46,042 nucleotides of DNA from an uncultured Candidatus Saccharibacteria bacterium (GTDB lineage: Bacteria > Patescibacteriota > Saccharimonadia > Saccharimonadales > CAIOMD01), in NCBI GenBank assembly GCA_903859365.1, contig CAIOMD010000003.1, positions 1 through 46,042 of the forward strand. Reading direction: 5' to 3'. How positions within the stretch are numbered: position 1 is the first letter of the stretch; every line of letters starts with the position of its first letter. This document shows positions 20,071 through 27,597 of this stretch, piece after piece. The translations under genes were made by a program, and so were the position numbers. The notes under the pieces are model-generated. The model did no database searches and was not told the DNA's origin. It saw nothing but the letters and a program-made list of their open reading frames with translations.

Positions 20071-20946
20071 ATGACTGAATCGGAGAAAATAGAGCAGATT
20101 TATATTATTGGGCCTACTGCTAGTGGTAAAACTGATCTTGCTATCAGAGTTGCACAACAATGTGATGGGGAAATAATCGCTGCAGATTCTCGTACCGTCT
20201 TTAAGGGATTAGATATTGGTACTGCAAAGCCCACGAAGTCAGAACAGGCACTCATTCAGCATTGGGGAATTGATATCGTAGGCCCAGGTGATGAATTTAG
20301 CGCTGCCAAATTTAAACATTACGCTAAAACCAAAATATCAGAAATAAAAAAAAGAAGAAAAATGCCAATTATAGTAGGCGGGTCAGGGCTGTATATAGAC
20401 TCACTACTTTATGATTATACGTTTTCTACTCCTGATAAGAATAAACGTGATGCACTGCAGGGTATGTCAATCACGGAACTTCAGCAAATGATACGAGATA
20501 AAAAATTAACTATGCCTGAAAATAATACCAACAAGCGTTATTTAATAAATACGCTTGAAAGGGCTGGTCAGGAAATTACCAAAAGAGAAATACCGAGTTC
20601 ATATCTCATAATCGGTCTCAATCCTGCACGGGAGCTTTTGAAAGAGAGAATTACTAAGCGTGCGCACCTGATGATAAAAGATGGCGTAATCGATGAAATT
20701 GAATGGGCATATGATAATTACGATTACAATTCTGAAGCCCTTAAAGGTGGGATCTATAAAGTGTTTAGAGGATTTATTCAAAATGAATTGAGTAAGGATA
20801 ACGCACTCAACTTATTCATAGAAAGTGACATGAAGCTCGTCAAGAAACAACTTACCTGGTTTAAGAGAAATAAGAGCATAAAATGGTTTAATAACTCCAG
20901 CGATGCCTTGGAATTTATTCAAAAAAAAGTATCAAAAAATTGTTAA
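20071..20946 (+). CDS. miaA: tRNA dimethylallyltransferase
   Basis: IIGPTASGKTDLAIRVA, DSRTVFKGLDIGTAKPT, VGGSGLYIDSL. Confidence 0.93.
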   Translation: MTESEKIEQIYIIGPTASGKTDLAIRVAQQCDGEIIAADSRTVFKGLDIGTAKPTKSEQALIQHWGIDIVGPGDEFSAAKFKHYAKTKISEIKKRRKMPIIVGGSGLYIDSLLYDYTFSTPDKNKRDALQGMSITELQQMIRDKKLTMPENNTNKRYLINTLERAGQEITKREIPSSYLIIGLNPARELLKERITKRAHLMIKDGVIDEIEWAYDNYDYNSEALKGGIYKVFRGFIQNELSKDNALNLFIESDMKLVKKQLTWFKRNKSIKWFNNSSDALEFIQKKVSKNC

Positions 20947-21001
20947 CAAAAATAAGTATTCAAACCTGTTATATTAGTAAAATAGTTGATACAATGAATA
21001 T

Positions 21002-21652
21002 ATGATAGAACAACTGTTTGGGTCAAAAACTCGTGTAAAATTACTGCAACTTTTCTGCCAAAACCCGAACAGATCTTTTTATGTGAGAGAAATTACCAGA
21101 AAAATTGACGAACAGATTAATTCTGTACGAAGAGAGCTTGCTAACCTTTTAAGTATCGGCATCATAACTTCTGATAATAATAACAATCGCCTCTATTACG
21201 AAGTGAATCAGTCTTTTGAGCATTTTAAAGCACTTGAGAGTATCTTTGGCAATAAAAAAGGATTTAAGCAAACGTCCAAGAAGGCAACGGTAAAGAAAAC
21301 TGAAGATGCCGTCGAAGCACCATCCGAAGAGGTAGCTGAAGCTTTGGAGGTTACCGATCCTTTCCTTGCTGAGCTAATTAAGACAGGTAATGTGAGAATG
21401 GCTCTTTATACGGGCCAATTCACTAGAGATGACTCTGTAGAGGTAGATTTAGTAATTGTCGGTGATCTTAATCATTCTGCGGTAGATAATCTGGTAGCAG
21501 ATCTCGAAAAATCAGAGAAAAAGTCTATACGATATAGCATTTTTGACTCAACTGAGTTTAGCTACAGAAGACAGGTGAATGATAGATTTGTATCTAATCT
21601 GCTTACATCTAAAAAAGTAATATTAATTGATAAAGATAAACTATTGAAGTAG
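21002..21652 (+). CDS. Winged-helix protein with C-terminal nucleotidyltransferase-fold-like region
   Basis: N-term LFGSKTRVKLLQLFCQNPNRSFYVREI; C-term LYTGQFTRDDSVEVDLVIVGD. Confidence 0.65.
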   Translation: MIEQLFGSKTRVKLLQLFCQNPNRSFYVREITRKIDEQINSVRRELANLLSIGIITSDNNNNRLYYEVNQSFEHFKALESIFGNKKGFKQTSKKATVKKTEDAVEAPSEEVAEALEVTDPFLAELIKTGNVRMALYTGQFTRDDSVEVDLVIVGDLNHSAVDNLVADLEKSEKKSIRYSIFDSTEFSYRRQVNDRFVSNLLTSKKVILIDKDKLLK

Positions 21653-21662
21653 GGGTAGAAAT

Positions 21663-22289
21663 ATGGATTTTCAGTATTATGGTGCTAATTGCATAAAGAT
21701 ATCAAATAAAAAGGTAACAATTCTAATTGATGATGACTTGAGCGAACACGGTCTAAAATCTGTTGCATCATCTGAAGACGTTGCTATATTTACAATAAAA
21801 AAAGATTCTAAGAACCCTGCTCGCTTTAAAATTGAAGGACCTGGTGAATACGAAATTGCTGAAGTATCGGTCAAGGGCATACCAGCACGAGCACATTTAG
21901 ATGAAAATGGTACGCGAGCAACCATTTATAATATTCACTATCAAGGATTTTCGATCGGTGTTATCGGCCACATCCATCCCAATCTTACCGAAGATCAATT
22001 GGAGTCGCTCGGGCTCGTTGATGTGTTGATACTTCCTGTAGGTGGTATGGGCTATACGCTCGACGCAACTGGCGCAGCTAGTTTAGTGAGAAAAATAGAA
22101 CCTAAGATTGTTATTCCAACTCATTATGCCGAAAAAGAGGTAACCTATGAAGTTCCTCAGGCTGAATTAACAGCATTCCTGGGTGAGATGGCTGCACAAG
22201 ATGCCGAAACTCTAGATGTTTTTAAGCTAAAAGAATCAGAGCTAGGAGATAAAGCGCGCGTCATTGTCTTGAAGAGACAAAGTAAATAA
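21663..22289 (+). CDS. MBL-fold (UlaG-like) metal-dependent hydrolase family protein
   Basis: MDFQYYGANCIKI..., GHIHPNLTEDQLESLGLVDVLILPVGG, IEPKIVIPTHY. Confidence 0.75.
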   Translation: MDFQYYGANCIKISNKKVTILIDDDLSEHGLKSVASSEDVAIFTIKKDSKNPARFKIEGPGEYEIAEVSVKGIPARAHLDENGTRATIYNIHYQGFSIGVIGHIHPNLTEDQLESLGLVDVLILPVGGMGYTLDATGAASLVRKIEPKIVIPTHYAEKEVTYEVPQAELTAFLGEMAAQDAETLDVFKLKESELGDKARVIVLKRQSK

Positions 22290-22318
22290 AAAAATCCCCT
22301 CAATGAGGGGATTTTTTT
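22289..22318. terminator. Bidirectional terminator between convergent MBL gene and rpmB
   Basis: AAAAAATCCCCTC-aat-GAGGGGATTTTTTT. Confidence 0.88.
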
Positions 22319-22508
22319 AGGCTATAAGCCCTTTTTTTCGTAATGTTCTTATTCCGTTAGCACTAACGTGAAGTTTAACTTTTTTGCCATCAATAACAAC
22401 AGTCTTTGATTGGAGATTTGGCTTCCATACCTTTTTAGTGTGTCTTTGTGAAAAGCTAACATTGCTGCCGTACTGCTTTCCTTTACCTGTAATGTCGCAT
22501 ATATTCAT
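22317..22508 (-). CDS. rpmB: 50S ribosomal protein bL28
   Basis: MNICDITGKGKQYGSNVSFSQRHTKKVWKPNLQ... Confidence 0.9.
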   Translation of the reverse strand: MNICDITGKGKQYGSNVSFSQRHTKKVWKPNLQSKTVVIDGKKVKLHVSANGIRTLRKKGLIA

Positions 22509-22592
22509 GATATTTTCCTCTTGAGATTCAGTAGTAAATTTTACAGTTTAATATGCCAAAAGTCAAGGGGTAGGTTTGTTATACTAAATGAG

Positions 22593-23219
22593 ATGCTTAT
22601 AGATAATAAAATAGAAATTGGCGTACTGTCGTTTATCATTATTATAATTTCAGTAATACTGCATGAACTAGCTCACGGATATGTGGCAAAAAGATTAGGT
22701 GATGACACAGCCGAAACACAGGGGAGATTAACATTTAATCCTCTTGCACATATAGATCCATTCATGACAGTTCTCCTTCCGCTACTTCTTGCAATTAGTG
22801 GTCAACCCGTGTTTGGTGCGGCGAAACCAGTTCCAATCTCCAAACACAAACTTAAATGGGATGAATTCGGGATGGCGATAGTCGGTTTTGCCGGTCCACT
22901 GACAAATCTTATACTTGCCGTAATTGGAGGAGTAATATTAAAAACTAATTTTTCGACAGGGTCGCTCTGGATTACCTGGTGGTTTTACTTTATAGCTATC
23001 AACATTGGTTTTTTCGTATTTAACATTCTCCCCGTTCCTCCTCTTGATGGTTCACGCGTTCTGTATGCTTTTGCGCCTGAAAGTATTCAAGAATTTATGG
23101 ACAAACTGGAAAGATATGGAATCTTTATTGTATTAATCATCATAGTGCTTGGATATAGCTTCATTAGCCCTATTATCAACTCTTTAGACCAGTATATTTT
23201 AAGATTAATTTTAGGATAA
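22593..23219 (+). CDS. Site-2 protease family (M50) membrane protein
   Basis: VILHELAHGYVAKRLGDDTAETQGRLTFNPLAHID (HExxH) and NILPVPPLDGSRV; ATG 22593 chosen. Confidence 0.9.
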   Translation: MLIDNKIEIGVLSFIIIIISVILHELAHGYVAKRLGDDTAETQGRLTFNPLAHIDPFMTVLLPLLLAISGQPVFGAAKPVPISKHKLKWDEFGMAIVGFAGPLTNLILAVIGGVILKTNFSTGSLWITWWFYFIAINIGFFVFNILPVPPLDGSRVLYAFAPESIQEFMDKLERYGIFIVLIIIVLGYSFISPIINSLDQYILRLILG

Positions 23220-23251
23220 ATGCAGCAGGGTAAATAGGTTATACTAAAAGA

Positions 23252-23382
23252 GACCTAACGACAAGCATTGATTTCTGAATATAAAACGTTATGGGAATCC
23301 AATATTTATCATTTCCGTGGGAATGATGTGAGGAACCCCACTTGGTTTCCGCCAGGAATCCAAACGGTCGTTAGGTCGCCTT
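23252..23382 (+). ncRNA. Candidate structured RNA upstream of tRNA-Pro
   Basis: Perfect 11-bp closing stem GACCTAACGAC/GTCGTTAGGTC, internal hairpins, TATACT box 7 nt upstream. Confidence 0.55.
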
Positions 23383-23458
23383 CGGGGTGTAGCGCAGTTG
23401 GTAGCGCGTACGGCTGGGGGCCGTGAGGTCGCAAGTTCAAGTCTTGTCACCCCGACCA
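23383..23458 (+). tRNA. tRNA-Pro (GGG)
   Basis: CGGGGTG/CACCCCG acceptor, loop CTGGGGG, CCA encoded. Confidence 0.92.
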
Positions 23459-23478
23459 ATTAAAGAAATGGACGGTAG

Positions 23479-24192
23479 ATGAATAAAATTAAATCTGTAT
23501 TGATCGACGAACAACGAATGGAGTTTCTTGTGAGCGAACAAGAAACGTTTCATCTTGGCCAAGAAGTAGTGCTAGAAGTAGAAAGCAGGGAATTTAGAGG
23601 AACTGTTCAAAGCCTTAACACATTATTCTTAAATGATTTTATCGATGCTCGACCTGCCCACGCTCAGCGAATAGCCAGAGACGTCAATATTCTGTATCCA
23701 GAGCTCGATAAAAAAGCACCAATCACACTTATTTATCTTGATATCAACGACAATAGTAAAGAGTTAAAAGCTGTAAATAATGCAACAAACTTCTCCAGAG
23801 TTAAACTTTTTACCGATGGAGGTTCCAGGGGAAATCCTGGTCCATCAGCAACTGGTTTTGCTATCCTTTCGCTTGATGACAAGGTACTTAAAGCGGGTGG
23901 AACCTACCTTGGGATTACGACAAATAATCAGGCTGAGTATAAGGCGGTACTTGAAGGCTTAGGTACTGCTTATGATATGGGCGCTGTCCAGGTTGATGTT
24001 TATATGGATAGCCTATTAGTGGTTAATCAAATGTCAGGAATTTTCAAGATTAAGAATTTGGATCTTTTAAAAATAAATGTTTCTATACACGAAGCAATAA
24101 AAAAATTCGATAAAGTATCATTTAAGCATGTTCCGAGAGCATTAAATAAACTAGCAGATGCTGAAGTCAATAGAGTACTAGATAGCCAATAG
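23479..24192 (+). CDS. RNase HI-like protein with extra N-terminal domain
   Basis: KLFTDGGSRGNPGPSATGFAIL, TTNNQAEYKAVLEGL, RALNKLADAEVN. Confidence 0.88.
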   Translation: MNKIKSVLIDEQRMEFLVSEQETFHLGQEVVLEVESREFRGTVQSLNTLFLNDFIDARPAHAQRIARDVNILYPELDKKAPITLIYLDINDNSKELKAVNNATNFSRVKLFTDGGSRGNPGPSATGFAILSLDDKVLKAGGTYLGITTNNQAEYKAVLEGLGTAYDMGAVQVDVYMDSLLVVNQMSGIFKIKNLDLLKINVSIHEAIKKFDKVSFKHVPRALNKLADAEVNRVLDSQ

Positions 24193-24226
24193 GCATTTGC
24201 GCACTCTTATTGATATAATAGATAGG

Positions 24227-24569
24227 CTAGATCATCGACTGGTCGCCCCGTAAGGGGAGGAAAGTCCGGGCAGTTTAGGGCAAGGCAGTTGTTAACGGCA
24301 ACCAGGAGTAATCTTAGGGAAAGTGCCACAGAAACGAAACCGCCCTGTTTACAGGGTAAGGGTGAAACGAGTGAGGTAAAAGCTCACAGTTTGTTAAGGT
24401 GACTTAACGAAGAGGTAAACCCTGCCTACTGCAAGGAGTAAGTTCTTTTCATTATTACAATGAATAGTTGCCCGCTAGAACTTACGTTTATCCGCTTGAA
24501 TCCTTTAGCAATATTGGATCTAGATAGATGGCCAGATAGAACAGAACCCGGCTTATGGATGATCTGGTA
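24227..24569 (+). ncRNA. rnpB: RNase P RNA (bacterial class A)
   Basis: GAGGAAAGTCCGGGC (P4 5'), GGGTGAAACGAGTGAGGTAA, AGAACCCGGCTTA (P4 3'), closing ATCATC/GATGAT. Confidence 0.93.
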
Positions 24570-24575
24570 TTTAAA

Positions 24576-24602
24576 AACCCCTCAGCAGAGGGGTTTTTCT
24601 TT
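24576..24602 (+). terminator. Terminator after rnpB
   Basis: AACCCCTC-agca-GAGGGGTTTTTC. Confidence 0.85.
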
Positions 24603-24620
24603 TTCGTCTTAGCGCTAAAC

Positions 24621-24965
24621 TTAGCTTTTGGTAGCTTTTACGATTGAAGTAAAAGCCTTAGGTTCATTAACGGCTAATTCAGCAAGAATTTTTCTGTCTA
24701 AAGAAATATTAGCTTTCTTGAGTCCATTAATTAGAACACTATAGGTTGTGCCGTTTTCTCTTGCAGCAGCATTAATTCGGGCATTCCATAAAGCTCTAAA
24801 AGTTCTTTTATGATTTCGTCTATCTCGGTATGCATATTGCATAGCCTTGATAACACCCTGTTTACCCATTCGAACGCTTCTTCTTCGGGAATGAGTCATT
24901 CCTTTAGTAGCTTTACGTATCTTGTTGTGTTTTGCGTGTGATGTAACGCCTCTTTTAACTCGCAT
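24621..24965 (-). CDS. rplT: 50S ribosomal protein bL20
   Basis: [68 protein letters not shown]. Confidence 0.95.
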   Translation of the reverse strand: MRVKRGVTSHAKHNKIRKATKGMTHSRRRSVRMGKQGVIKAMQYAYRDRRNHKRTFRALWNARINAAARENGTTYSVLINGLKKANISLDRKILAELAVNEPKAFTSIVKATKS

Positions 24966-24969
24966 CTCT

Positions 24970-25164
24970 CTATGCTCCCAACTTACGCTTGATATTACGC
25001 TTAATATGTCCGGTTATTTCGTTCAGACCTTTATAGGTTCTTTTCCTGGACATGCTTTTCTTCTCTAGAAGGTGATTGCCACCACCTCTACGAGCAAGAG
25101 CCTTTCCAGTTTTGGAAATCTTAACTCTATCTTTAGTTCCACTATGAGTTTTTAGCTTTGGCAT
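24970..25164 (-). CDS. rpmI: 50S ribosomal protein bL35
   Basis: [26 protein letters not shown]... Confidence 0.92.
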   Translation of the reverse strand: MPKLKTHSGTKDRVKISKTGKALARRGGGNHLLEKKSMSRKRTYKGLNEITGHIKRNIKRKLGA

Positions 25165-25669
25165 TCGTGCTCCTTACTACTGCGCTTAACTGTCTACCTG
25201 CAAATTGAGGTGGCTGATCTGTTACTACATTTTCACCCAGAAGATTTACTAGTTTATCCATAAGGACATAACCGAGTTCTTTGTGGGCAAGCTCTCTTCC
25301 TCTATAAATAATACTAATGCGGACCTTACTCCCATCATTGAGAAACGAAGTTACTTTCTTCAGCTTAACTGCGATATCATGATCACTAATCTTTAAGCTA
25401 AAACGCATCTGCTTAAGCTCACTAATCTTTGAGTTGCGTTTGCTTTTTTGCAGTTGCTTCGTTTTTTGATAGTTGTATTTGCCCCAGTCGACAATTTTTG
25501 CAACTGGTGGGTCTGCGTCAGGCGATATTTCAACTAAGTCAAGTTCTGCATCGCGAGCAGCCTGGAGTGCTTCTTGTTTTGAAATAACTCCAAGTTGATT
25601 GCCATGCTGATCAATGACACGTAAAACATTCGCTCTAATAGCCTCATTCAGGCGAGTGTACTTGTTAAT
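25142..25669 (-). CDS. infC: Translation initiation factor IF-3, full length from an apparent ATT start
   Basis: Reads INKYTRLNEAIRANVLRVIDQHGNQLGVISKQEAL...KQMRFSLKISDHD; AGGAG 8 nt before ATT; no ATG/GTG/TTG before the upstream in-frame TGA. Confidence 0.88.
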   Translation of the reverse strand: MNKYTRLNEAIRANVLRVIDQHGNQLGVISKQEALQAARDAELDLVEISPDADPPVAKIVDWGKYNYQKTKQLQKSKRNSKISELKQMRFSLKISDHDIAVKLKKVTSFLNDGSKVRISIIYRGRELAHKELGYVLMDKLVNLLGENVVTDQPPQFAGRQLSAVVRSTNAKAKNS

Positions 25670-25695
25670 GTAGATTTCTCCTCATTCAAGTAGAG

Positions 25696-25724
25696 ATTAT
25701 AACAGATATGCTAATAGGGGTCAA
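25696..25724 (-). promoter_or_regulatory. Promoter of infC-rpmI-rplT
   Basis: Minus strand TTGACC-17 nt-TATAAT. Confidence 0.85.
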
Positions 25725-26495
25725 TATAAAGATCAAGAAAAAGCTTGCGTTTGGTATGGATTGAAGGGGTATAGGAAATGGTTGGAGTACTTGCTCGGGC
25801 ATCTGAGGTATTCATAAAAAGAAACAACGGCCTGCGAGAAGCCGTTGTTTACATTCGATGTTTTTGTTTTTGAGCACTTTTTTTACTCAGTGCTACACCT
25901 ATAGTAGTGGTAAGCAAAAGCAGTGTCAACTACAAAAAAAATTTTGCTGTGTATAACTTTATGTTGAATTAGCCTCATGAATATTTAGCACCAATGCAAT
26001 AAAAAGGCAGAGCACTTTTTTATTGAAAAATGTGAAATAGGAGAGCCGAAAATCTAACAAAAAATACACAAATTAATTAATGAATGTGTGTTGAATGTGG
26101 AATTGAATCGTACATTGAAGGAGCGAGTAGTAAGCAAAGCTCGAAACAATTATTGACCCATTATCGTGAGCTGCAAATTCTTTATCTAAGAAATGCACTG
26201 ACTTTGTAGAAGCAGTAACAAAATAGTTTGCTTGGCTGTGGCATTTAAAAATTGATTGGGTAAAGCGCATAATTTAATTTTTTGAATAGTTCGTGCCGCA
26301 TTCAGGGCGGAGTAATTGTGAAATCGGTAAATAAATCGTGCAAAAAAATGTTCAATATAATGAGGTTCAAAAAAGATAAAACAAGTAACTTATTCAACGT
26401 ATAAATTATATAAAAAAAGCCATAGTTATAAAAAATACAACTATTTTAAAACCTCTATTACTTCTTAAAGTTGTATATATGTCATCGAATTATCA

Positions 26496-26524
26496 TTGAC
26501 ACAATATAGTTCTTATGCTAGTCT
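26496..26524 (+). promoter_or_regulatory. Promoter for candidate ncRNA
   Basis: TTGACA-17 nt-TAGTCT with extended TGC. Confidence 0.65.
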
Positions 26525-26530
26525 GTATGC

Positions 26531-26744
26531 AGTAAGAAATAAAACAAAAACCTTACTAAAACGAGCTTCAAACGCCTCTGCGGGGAGTCACGGATCTCGC
26601 CCTCTCGTACTAATGAGAGAGCGGTCAGTCAGATGTTCTGGGAAATAGGTAAGCGCCATAAAATAATATATTAATGGGCGGTTTTACCTCCCAGAGCTCT
26701 AAGTTTTTATTAATTTAATTTGCCCACTCAAAGTGGGTTTTTGT
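26531..26744 (+). ncRNA. Candidate structured ncRNA or 5' leader
   Basis: GAGCT/AGCTC closing pair, CTCTC..GAGAG arm, TCTGGGA/TCCCAGA arm, terminator CCCACTcaaAGTGGGTTTTT at the 3' end. Confidence 0.5.
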
Positions 26745-26762
26745 ATTTGCTGTACAATGCTT

Positions 26763-27104
26763 ATGATGCGTTATTTATTAAGTTTTTTAGCAATCCTGTT
26801 ACTAGGTTTAGTCTTTATCTTTTCAGTGACTTCTCCAGTAAATGCCAGTCTAGCTATTTTTTTATTGGTGTTTTTCATGCTCTATTTAGTTTTTTTAGAT
26901 TTATTTATTATTATTTCTTGGATTTCAAGCGAACACAAAGATTACAAGAAACTACTTTTTATTTCAGTTGTCTTGGCCTTTGCTCCAACTTTTTTTATTG
27001 GACTGTCTACTCTTTCGAATCTAAATTTGATGGATGTCGTTTTGTCTTTAGGTATCCCGGCAGCAGTTGTCTGGTACGGCCTTAGGAGCAGCTATTTTAA
27101 ATAG
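26763..27104 (+). CDS. Small multi-TM membrane protein
   Basis: Hydrophobic ORF MMRYLLSFLAILLLGLVF...; start 26763 or 26766. Confidence 0.65.
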   Translation: MMRYLLSFLAILLLGLVFIFSVTSPVNASLAIFLLVFFMLYLVFLDLFIIISWISSEHKDYKKLLFISVVLAFAPTFFIGLSTLSNLNLMDVVLSLGIPAAVVWYGLRSSYFK

Positions 27105-27152
27105 CTATTTTAATGGTTCTTGTGTATTGGTATATTTGCTATAATTTAGCTA

Positions 27153-27590
27153 ATGGATCAAATGCTACCACTACCATCACAGGAATTGCCAAATCCGAGC
27201 AAGGTTGAGACGAAGCCTGTATCAGGAACAGAAGAGTACCGTGTTCCTGTACCTGAAATTGGTAGACATAATGACAGCCAAGAAAGAGTAATTCAGGCTT
27301 CAGCGGCCGTCACTCAGGCTACTGATGATGCGACTGCTGTTACTAATGATGACGACCAGAGCTCATCCATCCCAGCTCCTATTAGTGACGATATCATTAC
27401 AACAAGCCCTCTAGAGGCGAAAGATGATAACTTGATTGAAAAAGAATGGGTACATAGTGCAAAAAAAATAGTCCAAGAAACAAAGCACAATCCGCAGGAA
27501 CAGGCAGCTAAGATAAGTCATTTCAAGAGAGATTACATTAAAAAAAGATTTGGGAAAGATATCAAACTTCCTGAGGAATATTCTCGGTAG
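27153..27590 (+). CDS. Hypothetical protein, disordered-type N-terminus
   Basis: ORF preceded by TGCTATAAT and followed directly by the ATPase gene. Confidence 0.65.
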   Translation: MDQMLPLPSQELPNPSKVETKPVSGTEEYRVPVPEIGRHNDSQERVIQASAAVTQATDDATAVTNDDDQSSSIPAPISDDIITTSPLEAKDDNLIEKEWVHSAKKIVQETKHNPQEQAAKISHFKRDYIKKRFGKDIKLPEEYSR

Positions 27591-27597
27591 GTAAGTA

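Noticed and set aside
23252-23382. Assignment of the candidate RNA as SRP RNA, tmRNA or 6S
   Set aside because: No GGAA-loop/AGCAG SRP motif, no tRNA-like tmRNA ends, and no clear 6S central bubble; left unassigned.
26073-26270. 65-aa minus-strand ORF in the AT-rich gap
   Set aside because: No recognisable motif, no RBS or promoter support.
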